Assembly: GCF_001406815.1 (NCBI RefSeq)
Contig: NZ_CVRR01000037.1
Span: 153,554 to 217,553, forward strand
Source of the DNA: Roseburia faecis
GTDB taxonomy: Bacteria > Bacillota > Clostridia > Lachnospirales > Lachnospiraceae
Direction: 5' to 3'
Length of the DNA: 64,000 nucleotides
In this document: positions 16,202-25,417 of the stretch, one piece after another
Numbering within the stretch: position 1 is the first letter of the stretch
Layout: every line of letters begins with the position of its first letter
Notes under the pieces: generated by a model
Told to the model about the DNA's origin: nothing
What the model saw: the letters and a program-made list of their open reading frames with translations, nothing else
Database searches by the model: none
Program-made: the position numbers and the translations under genes

Positions 16202-17782
16202 TTAGATATTTAACAGATCACTGAATACTTTCAGTGCTCCGTCTGTCTCATGTGCAAGTACGCGCTTTGCAAGAACTTTACCAAGCTGAACACCTTCCTG
16301 ATCGAAGCTGTTGACATTCCATAAGAATCCCTGGAACATGATCTTGTTCTCAAAGTGTGCAAGCAATGCACCGAGTGTCTTCGGATTAACCTGCTCTCCG
16401 ATAATAATAGAAGATGGGCGTCCACCCTCGAAATTCTTGTTGCGGTTTTCATCTTCCTTGCCGCATGCAAAAGCAACGATCTGTGCTGCTACGTTTGCGC
16501 AAAGCTTCTGCTGGCTTGTGCTGTCCTGAATGACAACATCTGTGTCAAGCTGGTTATTCTTAAATCCAACAAACTGCAGTGGTACAATATCGGTTCCCTG
16601 ATGCAGTAACTGATAGAAGGAATGCTGTCCGTTTGTTCCAGGCTCACCGAAAATGACAGGACCTGTCGGGTAATTTACAGGCTCTCCAAAACGGTTTACG
16701 GATTTACCATTGGACTCCATATCTACCTGCTGTAAATGTGCCGGGAAACGATTGAGTGCCTGTGAATATGGAAGCACTGCGGTGCTCGGATATCCCAGTA
16801 CGTTGCGCTCATACACACCGATCAGTGCATCCAGCATCTCAGGGTTCTTCAATACGTCTTTTTCTGCGGAGAGTTTATCCTCTGCTGCAGCACCATCCAG
16901 AAACTGTGCAAATACATCCGGTCCAAATGCCAGGGATAATACAGCTCCACCAACGGCTGATGTAGAAGAATAACGTCCTCCGATGTAATCATCCATAAAG
17001 AATGCTGCCAGATAATCATCACTCTTTGCCAGCGGAGAAGTCTCACTGGTAACTGCGATCATATGCTTAGAAGCATCCAGGCCTGCTTTCTTTAACGCGT
17101 CCTTAACGAAAGACTCATTGGTCAGTGTCTCAAGTGTAGTACCTGATTTGGAAACAAGTACGAAAATAGAATGGGCAACATCTACAGAATTCAATACAGC
17201 GGCTGCATCATCCGGATCTACATTACTGATGAATTTTGCTTCCATCTTGAATGTGTTGTTTTTCTTTGCCCAATTCTCAAGTGCTAAATACATAGCGCGG
17301 GGACCCAGGTCACTTCCACCGATACCGATCTGGACAACTGTTGTGAATTTTTCACCAGCAGCGTTTGTAATCTCACCAGCGTGTACCTTATTGGCAAAAT
17401 CAGCAATTCTCTGCTGCTGCTCCACATAGAATTTACGCTTATCCACACCATCTGCTACAACGGCTTTTCCAAGCTGTCCACGGGTCAGCTGATGAAGAAC
17501 CAGACGGTTCTCTCCGGTGTTAATCACTGCACCATTGTAAAGCTCCTCAAATTTTTCGGAAAGCTGTGCTTCTTCTGCAAGCTTAACCAAAGCTTCCAGT
17601 ACATCATCATCCACCTGCTTTGCAGCATAGTTGTACACCAATCCCTCTGCCATTGGAATACTGTAATTTTTCACACGCTCTGCCCCGTTCTCGCCAGACA
17701 TTACTTTTTTCAGATCTATGCGACCTGTTTTTGAAAGGTTCTGAAAAGAAGCAAGGGTATCCAAGTTGTCCCAAGTAACCAT
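16202..17782 (-). CDS. pgi: Glucose-6-phosphate isomerase
   Basis: The 526-residue protein carries the family signatures QIGIGGSDLGPRAMY (about residues 149-163), SKSGTTLETLT (about 212-222), GGRYSSTSAVG (about 268-278) and PVIFGEPGTNGQHSFYQLLHQG (about 375-396), where the catalytic Glu and His lie. It interconverts glucose-6-phosphate and fructose-6-phosphate in glycolysis. The length fits the long bacterial form. It is transcribed alone, with AGGAGGAATC as its ribosome site. Confidence 0.97.
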   Translation of the reverse strand: MVTWDNLDTLASFQNLSKTGRIDLKKVMSGENGAERVKNYSIPMAEGLVYNYAAKQVDDDVLEALVKLAEEAQLSEKFEELYNGAVINTGENRLVLHQLTRGQLGKAVVADGVDKRKFYVEQQQRIADFANKVHAGEITNAAGEKFTTVVQIGIGGSDLGPRAMYLALENWAKKNNTFKMEAKFISNVDPDDAAAVLNSVDVAHSIFVLVSKSGTTLETLTNESFVKDALKKAGLDASKHMIAVTSETSPLAKSDDYLAAFFMDDYIGGRYSSTSAVGGAVLSLAFGPDVFAQFLDGAAAEDKLSAEKDVLKNPEMLDALIGVYERNVLGYPSTAVLPYSQALNRFPAHLQQVDMESNGKSVNRFGEPVNYPTGPVIFGEPGTNGQHSFYQLLHQGTDIVPLQFVGFKNNQLDTDVVIQDSTSQQKLCANVAAQIVAFACGKEDENRNKNFEGGRPSSIIIGEQVNPKTLGALLAHFENKIMFQGFLWNVNSFDQEGVQLGKVLAKRVLAHETDGALKVFSDLLNI

Positions 17783-17909
17783 AATAGATTCCTCCTATAT
17801 GTTCTTTGTTATTTTATTCCTCAACCTTACTGATTATACAATGTAATTTCCATGAATTCAAGTATGGATAGTATGTGAAAAATGCGCTTTTCTTTTTCTT
17901 ATACTGTGA

Positions 17910-17915
17910 TATAAT
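17910..17915 (+). promoter_or_regulatory. Extended -10 promoter of the diguanylate cyclase gene
   Basis: TGTGATATAAT gives a perfect TATAAT with an upstream TG; the -35 is weak. The predicted start lies after the first possible ATG (17875), which supports the ATG at 17962 as the real start. Confidence 0.5.
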
Positions 17916-17961
17916 TCTTATAGATGTTTTGGAACGGCATATGTTTATTGGGGGATTACAT

Positions 17962-19050
17962 ATGATTCATAAAAAAATAGGGGCGTTTATATTTCAGGAT
18001 GTACAAAATCCAAATGAGACAAAAACCACTGCTGTGACCCTGCGTCTGTACGCACTGATTCTCAGCGTTTATTTTCTTGTCCTTTTTTGTGTCTGCTGCT
18101 TTCTTCGGGATGTTCCTTCCTCCCTGCTGACGCTCATCTGTGGCATTTTATATGTATTTGCTTTCCGGATTACCTATCTAAACCATACACATTTTGCTTC
18201 CATTTTTTCACAATTACTGACGTTATTGTGGATTACTGTATTTATACAGAGATTTGGGTGGGACTGCGGTGTACAGCACTTCCTGTTTGTACTTCTCGTA
18301 TTAAATTTTGCAGTCAGTTTCCACCGCATACGCACTAAAATTTTTGTTGGAATCTGCACATGTGCTTACCGCCTGCTTTTGTATGCCTATACACGGTATC
18401 ATCTGCCGGTCATCCAGCTTTCCACAGATGCCAGTATCTGCATACAGACCATAGACACTTTGTTTATTTTTGCAGAACTGATCACGGTTATGATTATTTT
18501 CACCCAGAATTCCCAGCAGATGGAACACAAGCTTATACGTTACAATCTGGAACTAGAACATATCGCATCCACAGATCCCCTGACCGGGCTTTTCAACCGT
18601 TGGCAGATGTATAAGCGTCTGGAAACATGTATTTCCAGATACACTCAGCATAAATTACAGACCCTGACTGTTGCCATGGGGGATATCGACTTTTTCAAAC
18701 ATGTAAATGATACTTACGGGCATGATGCCGGGGATGAAGTTCTCCGCACACTTTCCAGGTTGTTTTGCACGGTAATAGGCGAAAAAGGAGAAGTCTGCCG
18801 CTGGGGCGGAGAAGAATTTCTGTTTGTATTTCCCGGCATGGATATGGACGAGGTTCAGCTTTTGATGTCTGACCTTCTGGATGATATCCGGCACACTCCT
18901 GTATTATACGAACGCAAACTGATTCATGTAACCATGACATTCGGAGTCGAAGAATTTGGCAGAAATCATACCATGGAATCTGTCATTCAGGAAGCCGACC
19001 GCAAGCTTTATCTCGGCAAAGAGAGTGGGCGGAACCGGGTGATCTACTGA
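17962..19050 (+). CDS. Membrane-bound GGDEF-domain diguanylate cyclase
   Basis: The start at 17962 (MIHKKIGAFIFQDV) has GGGGGA ten bases upstream. The N-terminal ~170 residues contain about six membrane helices. A short coiled linker (QQMEHKLIRYNLELEHIAS) leads to a GGDEF domain beginning at STDPLTGLFNRW. The active site reads RWGGEEFLFVF (GGEEF, a functional variant) and the metal site is MGDIDFFKHVNDTYGHDAGDE. It should make cyclic di-GMP from GTP. The RxxD inhibitory site is not present before the active site. The membrane sensor resembles a 6TM MHYT/MASE-like module, ligand unknown. Confidence 0.9.
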   Translation: MIHKKIGAFIFQDVQNPNETKTTAVTLRLYALILSVYFLVLFCVCCFLRDVPSSLLTLICGILYVFAFRITYLNHTHFASIFSQLLTLLWITVFIQRFGWDCGVQHFLFVLLVLNFAVSFHRIRTKIFVGICTCAYRLLLYAYTRYHLPVIQLSTDASICIQTIDTLFIFAELITVMIIFTQNSQQMEHKLIRYNLELEHIASTDPLTGLFNRWQMYKRLETCISRYTQHKLQTLTVAMGDIDFFKHVNDTYGHDAGDEVLRTLSRLFCTVIGEKGEVCRWGGEEFLFVFPGMDMDEVQLLMSDLLDDIRHTPVLYERKLIHVTMTFGVEEFGRNHTMESVIQEADRKLYLGKESGRNRVIY

Positions 19051-19052
19051 TT

Positions 19053-20114
19053 TTATGCCATCTCACCCACCCGGTGGATTTCCGTTCTTTTTCTGAGGAA
19101 ATCCAAAAATCTGTCACATACGACGGTATATACAGATCCCATCACATTGAATATAATTCGCAGTGCCACTGCCGTACCTGCACCGAATAACCCCGATGCG
19201 ATCGACAGTGCGCCAAACGTATTAAATACGGTCTGCCATGCATATCCTGCAGAATAACCCACACCAATTCCACCGATCATCCCGATATACGGATACATGG
19301 ATTCCGGTAACACATGATACAAAATAAGGAAGATCATGCACCCCACAATATTAAACGGTCCCCTGCGTTTTGCACGCTCCACACTGTCCTCATGAAATGG
19401 AAGACATACAGACATGCAGGCGATTCCCGCCCACATGGCACGCGGCCATCCGAGCAGTGACACAATCAGCAGTGCCGAAGAAACAATCAGTGTCAGCTTA
19501 ATATACCACCAGTTCCGCGCGGAACGTACATCAAATTCCCGGAACAGATCCAGGAATGTCCGGCGGTATGGGCGGTTTTTCTGATTCTTATAAAATACAG
19601 CCATGCAGATTCCCATACCAATCAGCAGACTGATCACACGCAGCACATAGGCATGTCCACTCACATCATACCCCTGCAAAAGCAGATATCCAAGGACAAA
19701 CGTAGACTGGTTTGACATGATCACATTGTGGCATCCGAAAATCATGAGAATCAGAATACATGCCACATTCACAAAAAATGCCGGAACCGGATGCATCATA
19801 TTGGTAATTCTCGGTCCTGCGATTAAAATTCCAAAAATTCCCGCAATACAGAGCAGCCCATGACTGGTACGCACCCCGAAATCTGCCTGCCGGAGCACAA
19901 GTACTGCCAGCAGCACAACCACTCCCGGTACACTGTTATCTGCACCGAATATTTTACTAAACAGTGTAACCACAGCGACGCAGAATGCCATAACAAGATA
20001 GACTTTAAAATTATAGATCAGGATATGTCTGCGTTTTTCTTTTTTGTCTGTTGTGTTTTTGATCAGCTGTTTTGAGCCAACTGAACTCAGTTGTAGTTCC
20101 TGGTAAAAAGTCAT
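19053..20114 (-). CDS. FUSC-family membrane protein (aromatic-acid exporter-like)
   Basis: The 353-residue protein has a basic cytoplasmic start and two sets of transmembrane helices (about residues 35-165 and 205-330) of the FUSC type, with the conserved GWPRAMWAGIACMSVCLPFHED segment. Family members include the membrane half of aromatic carboxylic acid efflux proteins. It converges on the diguanylate cyclase gene with only 2 bp between them. The substrate is unknown. Confidence 0.75.
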   Translation of the reverse strand: MTFYQELQLSSVGSKQLIKNTTDKKEKRRHILIYNFKVYLVMAFCVAVVTLFSKIFGADNSVPGVVVLLAVLVLRQADFGVRTSHGLLCIAGIFGILIAGPRITNMMHPVPAFFVNVACILILMIFGCHNVIMSNQSTFVLGYLLLQGYDVSGHAYVLRVISLLIGMGICMAVFYKNQKNRPYRRTFLDLFREFDVRSARNWWYIKLTLIVSSALLIVSLLGWPRAMWAGIACMSVCLPFHEDSVERAKRRGPFNIVGCMIFLILYHVLPESMYPYIGMIGGIGVGYSAGYAWQTVFNTFGALSIASGLFGAGTAVALRIIFNVMGSVYTVVCDRFLDFLRKRTEIHRVGEMA

Positions 20115-20141
20115 CGTCTGATTCCCCCTCGTTTTTTTAAT

Positions 20142-20193
20142 AAAAAAGTACGCTGGCTTTGTGGTGCAACGATATCACAAAGCGTAGCGTACT
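20142..20193 (-). terminator. Strong hairpin plus T-tract ahead of the FUSC gene
   Basis: AGTACGCT/AGCGTACT (20186-20193 and 20148-20155) and CTTTGTG/CACAAAG (20157-20163, 20176-20182) make a two-part stem followed by TTTTTTA on the minus strand. It lies 30-80 bp before the FUSC start codon, so it is either an attenuator of that gene or a back-up terminator of the flavin reductase gene. Confidence 0.6.
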
Positions 20194-20204
20194 ATACCTC
20201 GATT

Positions 20205-20238
20205 TTTAAAAAACGTCAAGGATACGTCCTGTTTTTTT
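20205..20238. terminator. Short terminator after the flavin reductase gene
   Basis: AGGA and TCCT around a four-base loop, flanked by A- and T-runs on both sides, form a small bidirectional terminator just past the flavin reductase stop codon. Confidence 0.45.
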
Positions 20239-20254
20239 TAGATTTTGTTTAGAA

Positions 20255-20815
20255 TTATTTTAGATTTTTCCCATCTGAAAAAGCATTTCCCACTTTTTCG
20301 CCCAGCACATAATACTCATTGTTGAACGGATCAAATGTGATCGGCTGTACTTTTGCCACATCTACTTTTCCGTCGGTCATTGCAGCTTCATCCACACTGA
20401 CATTGACAATCTCCGCTACCAGTCTGCAGCTTTCCGGATCATAACTTTTTACTTTGCACTCTGCGCAGACTGCCAGTTCATTGATGATCGGAGCGTCTAC
20501 ATTTGCACTTTTTTTCACGGTAAAACCTGCTTTTTCCAGTTTGCCTGCCACATTGTTTGCAGACACAATTCCCACATAATCACAAGCTGCCACATGCTTT
20601 GCATCGGCCATGCTTACGGTAAATGCCCCGGTTCTCTGGAAATTCTTTGTTGTCTTATGTCCGGCACTGATGCAGAAAGAAATCTCGTTTCCTTCACTGA
20701 TTCCGCCCCATGCTGCGTTCATTGCATTCGCCGTGCCGTCCTCATTGTATGTTGCGAGAATAAATACCGGCTGTGGATAGGTGTATGGTTTTGCTCCAAA
20801 ATCTTTTCTTGCCAT
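20255..20815 (-). CDS. Flavin reductase family protein (FMN-binding split barrel)
   Basis: The 186-residue protein matches the flavin_reduct family: PQPVFILATYNEDGTANAMNAAWGG at the N-terminus (FMN phosphate contacts), ISFCISAGHKTTKNF, GAFTVSMADAKHVAACDYVG, and the C-terminal KVQPITFDPFNNEYYVLGEKVG. It binds FMN and reduces or uses it as a cofactor; the partner is unknown. It is transcribed alone with AAAAGGAGTGAA as its ribosome site. Confidence 0.9.
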   Translation of the reverse strand: MARKDFGAKPYTYPQPVFILATYNEDGTANAMNAAWGGISEGNEISFCISAGHKTTKNFQRTGAFTVSMADAKHVAACDYVGIVSANNVAGKLEKAGFTVKKSANVDAPIINELAVCAECKVKSYDPESCRLVAEIVNVSVDEAAMTDGKVDVAKVQPITFDPFNNEYYVLGEKVGNAFSDGKNLK

Positions 20816-20942
20816 ATTAATTCACTCCTTTTCGTGCTCTGTTTTGAATTATTTGGAAGGATGAACTCCTTCCTCTGTTTTATACCTCACATTTTTGCAG
20901 GAATCAAGAGGGGGCAGGACATATACAGGTTTTTTGTGGGAT

Positions 20943-21253
20943 TATGTCCCACGGCTTTTGCTTCTTGGGACATATGTAGATTTTGTGAGCAATTATGTCC
21001 CATAACTTCTGGTGTCTGGGATATATAGAAGATTTTTCCGGAGCTATGTCCCTCTTTCTTGGACACACGGGACTTTTTCTCCTGCTTTTTCGCTATATGT
21101 CCCTCTTCTTTAGACTTACGGGACTTTTTCCTCTGCTTTTTCTTTATATGTCCCTCTTCCTTGGACTCGCGGGACTTTTTCCTCTGCTTTTTTCTATATG
21201 TCCCTCTTCTTTAGATTCGCGGGACTTTCTCCCCTGCTTTTTTACATATGTCC
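20943..21253. repeat. Tandem array of seven 50-51-bp units
   Basis: Units beginning TATGTCCC start at 20943, 20994, 21045, 21096, 21147, 21197 and 21247, giving spacings of 51, 51, 51, 51, 50 and 50. Each of the first six has a second motif GGGA(C/T) about 20-24 bp in, so every unit carries a GTCCC...GGGAC dyad, and units 3-6 end in a T-rich stretch (CTCTGCTTTTT). A partial unit lies before 20943. The open frame running through it on the plus strand is a by-product of the 51-bp period. Confidence 0.85.
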
Positions 21254-21374
21254 CATCTAGGTTCTGCAATAGCATGAAATGAAGGTGATATACTTTTATA
21301 TGCCCCAAAATTATATAGCTAAATACAGTTCGCACTCCAAGATTTCACACAGGCAAAAATGGCATTTTATATAA

Positions 21375-22586
21375 TTATATCTCTGCACATACTTTGCCAA
21401 GTTTTTTTGCATATTCATAAAGCTGCCTATTTTTTTCATTATAAGGACCAAATTCTGTCAATGCGCAAATGCAGGCATCACAGTCATCGAGCATCTGTTT
21501 TGCCCGCAAAAAGGTTTCTTCCGAAACCGGAAAGAATGCTTTTTCCGAAAAAACACAAGCGGCAAGTGCAGATGCCGCTGCGTACTCCACATCATTTTCC
21601 TGCAGAATGCCTGCTGCAAACGGAATATTCTGCCGCTGCAGGCGGTTGTAAACCGCAAGCCCTGTTCCACCACCGCCAATCACAAATACCTCCGGAATTC
21701 CTTCCGGTCTTTCCATAAAAACCTGTCCGGTCTGCGGTTCAAACTGCTGTGGCTTTACACCGTACAACTGCTGCACGTAGTTCCCGGAAAAGATTTCCTC
21801 CGGTGCCCCGACCCGGTCAATACGGTCCCCTTTCACACACGCAATGGTGTCCGAAATTTTCTGTGCCAGATCCAGTTCGTGCAATGACATGATAACTGCC
21901 AGATTTTTCTTCCGTGCCAACATGCGGATGGTTGTAAGAATGTCCAGTTTAAATCCCATATCCAGATAGGAAGTCGGTTCATCAAGAATCAGAACCTGTG
22001 TGTCCTGGCAGATCGCCCGCGCCAGCATAAGTCTCTGCCTCTGCCCATCACTGATTCTCCGGAAATCCTGCTGCTGCACTTCCCCGGCATGCACCAGGGC
22101 AATCGCCTCGTCCACCTTTTTCCAGTCCTGTTGTGAGAGGATACCAAGCCTCCCCGTGTATGGGTAGCGCCCGGTTGCCACCACATCTCTGCCACTTAAC
22201 AGTTCCGTGTGGATGCGCTCCGTCATGACCATCGAAAGATGTCTGGAAATTTCACTGTCCGTCAGTTCCCTCATGGATTCTTTTCCCAGAAAAACACTGC
22301 CGCCAATGGTTTTAAGCTGTTTGGTGATGGTCTTTAAAATTGTCGATTTTCCGGAGCCGTTTGGTCCGATCAGTGTGAGGATTTCCCCTGGCCGGACACC
22401 CAGATTAATATTTTTAATCAGGGGAATCCGGTCGTATCCTACGGTCAGATCACGCATCGTAAGCTGCTCGGCATCGTTTGGTATATCTTGCGCAGGAAAC
22501 TGCCCTGACTCTTTTAGCATATTCTGCCCGTTATGTTGTTTTCCGTTTTCTTCTTTCATCACTTTCCAATTATTTTCCATTTGCAT
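21375..22586 (-). CDS. Cobalamin/corrinoid-type ABC transporter ATPase with C-terminal extension (BtuD-like)
   Basis: Residues ~45-285 are a FecE/BtuD-type ABC domain: Walker A GPNGSGKSTI, signature ISDGQRQRLMLARA, Walker B VLILDEPTS, switch MSLHELD. Residues from about 295 to 403 (IPEVFVIGGGGTGLAVYNRL...) add a Rossmann-like domain with a GGGGTG glycine turn, not part of usual BtuD. It is the last gene of the riboswitch-controlled uptake operon, 92 bp after the permease gene. The start could also be the second Met at residue 3. Confidence 0.88.
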   Translation of the reverse strand: MQMENNWKVMKEENGKQHNGQNMLKESGQFPAQDIPNDAEQLTMRDLTVGYDRIPLIKNINLGVRPGEILTLIGPNGSGKSTILKTITKQLKTIGGSVFLGKESMRELTDSEISRHLSMVMTERIHTELLSGRDVVATGRYPYTGRLGILSQQDWKKVDEAIALVHAGEVQQQDFRRISDGQRQRLMLARAICQDTQVLILDEPTSYLDMGFKLDILTTIRMLARKKNLAVIMSLHELDLAQKISDTIACVKGDRIDRVGAPEEIFSGNYVQQLYGVKPQQFEPQTGQVFMERPEGIPEVFVIGGGGTGLAVYNRLQRQNIPFAAGILQENDVEYAAASALAACVFSEKAFFPVSEETFLRAKQMLDDCDACICALTEFGPYNEKNRQLYEYAKKLGKVCAEI

Positions 22587-22678
22587 TTTTGTGTCTGCTC
22601 ATAGTAACTTTCTTCCTGCCTTTGCGTCCTTATCCGTTTTGGCTTTCTGTCTGCACGTTATTTTTCTTCCACGATTCA

Positions 22679-23749
22679 TCACATCTGCTGCTTTCGCAAC
22701 ATTGCCGCAATTACCACCGGCACTAAAAATACCGCCGTCACCGAACTGATACTGATCTCCGTTGGTGCAAACACGGTCCGCGCAATCCCGTCACAGAACA
22801 GCGTAATCACTGCCCCGCCGAGAAAACATCCCGGAATTAGAATAATCGGTTTTGCCGTGTGGGTTGCCAGTTTAATCAGATGTGGCACCGCAATTCCGAC
22901 AAACGAAATCGGTCCGGCAAACGCGGTCACACATGCCGACAGCAGACTTGACAGTAAAATCAGTGCAATGCGCAGTACTTTTACATTTACGCCCATATTT
23001 CTGGCATAAGATTCTCCCATCTGATAGGCACTGATCGGTTTTGCAAGCCCGAAGGTAATCACAACCGTGATTCCAACAATTATGACCATGATGCGAATGT
23101 GCTCCCAGCTCATACCGGAAAAACTTCCCATTGACCAGTTGTGAAGATTGACAATATTGGAATCGTCCGCAAACGTCACACAAAAATCCGTAATCGCCGA
23201 ACAGATATAACCAATCAGGATACCGCACACTACAAGAAGCGACATATTCGATACCCGAAAAGAAATCAAAAGAACAAATCCCATGGCAAGCAGTGAACCG
23301 GCAAATGCAGCTACCACCATTCCAAGGGAACTGACCATAATCCCTTTTTCCAGAAGAAAGATCATGGTCAGTGCCACGACAAGTTTGGCTCCGGAGGAAA
23401 TCCCAAGCACATACGGTCCTGCAATCGGATTCTGGAAAAAACTCTGCAGCAGGAAACCGGATACGGAAAGTGCCCCTCCGAGCAGAACTGCAGCAATGAT
23501 ACGGGGCAGACGGATTTTCCAGACAATCTGATACAGTGTGGAATCCGGCTGATGTTTTGTCAGCACGCCCAGAAAATCAAAAAAAGACATTTCCACACTT
23601 CCGACACCGATATTCCAGAAAAACAGAATTGCCAGCAATAGAATAATCACCACAAAAGAAACCAGATAGCGGAGCGTTCTGTTTGTTTCTGTCCCGGAAT
23701 TATTCTTTTTTTCTTTTATTTGTGATCTCATATTCTGCTCCTCATGCAT
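22679..23749 (-). CDS. FecCD/BtuC-family ABC permease
   Basis: The 356-residue membrane protein has about ten helices and the family signatures LRLPRIIAAVLLGGALSVSG-like (IRLPRIIAAVLLGG, about residues 80-93), SGFLLQSFFQNPIAGPYVLGISSGA and CVTAFAGPISFVGIAVPHLIK. It forms the channel for a cobalamin- or siderophore-type ligand; the upstream cobalamin riboswitch argues for a corrinoid. Confidence 0.92.
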   Translation of the reverse strand: MHEEQNMRSQIKEKKNNSGTETNRTLRYLVSFVVIILLLAILFFWNIGVGSVEMSFFDFLGVLTKHQPDSTLYQIVWKIRLPRIIAAVLLGGALSVSGFLLQSFFQNPIAGPYVLGISSGAKLVVALTMIFLLEKGIMVSSLGMVVAAFAGSLLAMGFVLLISFRVSNMSLLVVCGILIGYICSAITDFCVTFADDSNIVNLHNWSMGSFSGMSWEHIRIMVIIVGITVVITFGLAKPISAYQMGESYARNMGVNVKVLRIALILLSSLLSACVTAFAGPISFVGIAVPHLIKLATHTAKPIILIPGCFLGGAVITLFCDGIARTVFAPTEISISSVTAVFLVPVVIAAMLRKQQM

Positions 23750-23792
23750 TACGACAATTGTTATTATTTGTACATCCGTATGCCCCGGCTCA

Positions 23793-25289
23793 CTACAATT
23801 TCTTCAAAAACCGGTATGTTCCATCCCCTTCTCCCGTCAGAATCTGATTCAGATCCTCGATAAAATCACAGGTTCCGGTAGACTGCTGGTAAAAATTGCT
23901 TCCTGTTGTATATACCTGTCCACTTTTTACCGCCTGAAAATCCGCAAACAGGCTGTTTTTCTTTACCAACTCATCAATGGACGTCAATTCCCCCTCAATG
24001 GTTCCGTTGTAGATCAGCACATCCGCATCAATCTCCGCAGAATAAAAATCTTCCATCTGCATTTTCATCGTGGAAAGTGCATTTTTTTCTTCATCCGTAT
24101 AATTTCCGAGTGAATAGGTACCGCCTGCAAGTCCGATCATCGCAGAGACATAGTCGTTTGGCTTGCGCACAGTGATCGTCCCGTCCGAGGAAACTGCAAA
24201 AAATGCCACCTTTTTCCCGGTACTCTTTTTTTCCATAATCGGTTTCACACGTTTTACCTGTTTATTAAAATAGTCATCTGCCTGCTGTTGTTTTCCAAAC
24301 AGAATACCAAACAGTTTGATCCATTCCAGCCGTCCCAGCGGATGCTTTTCATAACTGGAACGCTCGACCATCACCCGGATGCCAAGTTCTTCGAGTTTTT
24401 CCTTTACTTCCGGATTGTGCGTGACCATCGTATTTTCAATGGCAAATGTGCAGCCACCCTGCAACAGCTGTTCGTAATCCGGCGCACTGTATTTTCCGGC
24501 ATAAACCAAAGAACCGTCTGCCATGGCATCCTTCGCCTGCTGCACATACCAGTCGTCTTCCTTCAATGCGGTGTATGCAACGTGTGACAGCCCGCCGGTC
24601 TGACAGATCAGATCCATCACCGCAGACGATACAAGGTACACATGGTTTAACGGCTGCTGTAAAACGGTTACATCCTCCGGTACATCCGCTGGCACCGGAA
24701 CCCCTTTCGGAATAAGCAAAAAACGACCGTTGTCCACGATCGTAATCAGCTTATAATTTCCATATTCATCGATCTGAAACTGATCGGCATAGGACAATTT
24801 TACCTGCCCGGTCTGTTTCAGCTCTTTAAAACTTACATCTTTTGCAAAAGAAAATGTCAGGGTGTAATCAATCTCATGCGGCTGGCTCATGGCTGTAGTG
24901 TCTCCTACTACATCCATCGTACACGGAACTCCGGCAATTGGAAATGTAAACGTTGAATTCCCGCCCTCGTTCTCATTTGTATATTTTTTTCCATCGACCA
25001 GCATGTAATCGTAATAGGTACTGCTCCAGACTATGGTTGCATATGCCTGTCCGTCCGTCACTTTTACTTTTGCTTCAGAATCTACGGAAGCTCTGCCGCT
25101 TCCGCCTTCCAGTTCTACATTTACGGTGTATTCTCCGTCTTCCAGCGATGTGTCCGGTTCCGCGGTGGCAGTCTGCGTTTCCGCGGCATGCTGCACCTGT
25201 TCTTTTTCTGCCGTAGAACCACAGCCGGACAAAACCGACACACACATACAAAGGGACACGATAATTACCGTTAATTTCCTGCTTTTCAT
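23793..25289 (-). CDS. ABC substrate-binding lipoprotein with N-terminal strand-rich domain (BtuF-like)
   Basis: The start chosen is the ATG at 25289, giving a lipoprotein signal MKSRKLTVIIVSLCMCVSVLSGCG; earlier in-frame codons would bury it. After the lipobox Cys, residues ~45-185 form a beta-rich domain (SLEDGEYTVNVELEGGSGRA...IVWSSTYYDYMLVDGKKY) like the iron-transport-associated/NEAT-type fold. Residues from ~190 onward are a class III binding protein (GVPVPADVPEDVTVLQQ; VMVERSSYEKHPLG). The same kind of strand-rich domain is found in the neighbouring CbiK-like lipoprotein, suggesting a shared ligand or docking role. Confidence 0.85.
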   Translation of the reverse strand: MKSRKLTVIIVSLCMCVSVLSGCGSTAEKEQVQHAAETQTATAEPDTSLEDGEYTVNVELEGGSGRASVDSEAKVKVTDGQAYATIVWSSTYYDYMLVDGKKYTNENEGGNSTFTFPIAGVPCTMDVVGDTTAMSQPHEIDYTLTFSFAKDVSFKELKQTGQVKLSYADQFQIDEYGNYKLITIVDNGRFLLIPKGVPVPADVPEDVTVLQQPLNHVYLVSSAVMDLICQTGGLSHVAYTALKEDDWYVQQAKDAMADGSLVYAGKYSAPDYEQLLQGGCTFAIENTMVTHNPEVKEKLEELGIRVMVERSSYEKHPLGRLEWIKLFGILFGKQQQADDYFNKQVKRVKPIMEKKSTGKKVAFFAVSSDGTITVRKPNDYVSAMIGLAGGTYSLGNYTDEEKNALSTMKMQMEDFYSAEIDADVLIYNGTIEGELTSIDELVKKNSLFADFQAVKSGQVYTTGSNFYQQSTGTCDFIEDLNQILTGEGDGTYRFLKKL

Positions 25290-25417
25290 ACTTTTTCTCT
25301 TCGACCGGATGATTTCTCCGATCCATCCTATCTGTTTTCCTGTAACTTCTGACACATGTACATCATTTTCAAATACGATGTACCGGAATTGCCGCCGTCT
25401 GGCAGACAACTCACATT

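Noticed and set aside
20943..21253. Possible CRISPR array
   Set aside because: Units follow each other with no unique spacers; variable parts are themselves similar and there are no cas genes.
20995..21282. Open frame of 95 codons encoding a repeated hydrophobic 17-residue pattern
   Set aside because: It is produced by the 51-bp tandem repeat (a multiple of three), breaks where units are 50 bp long and has no ribosome site.
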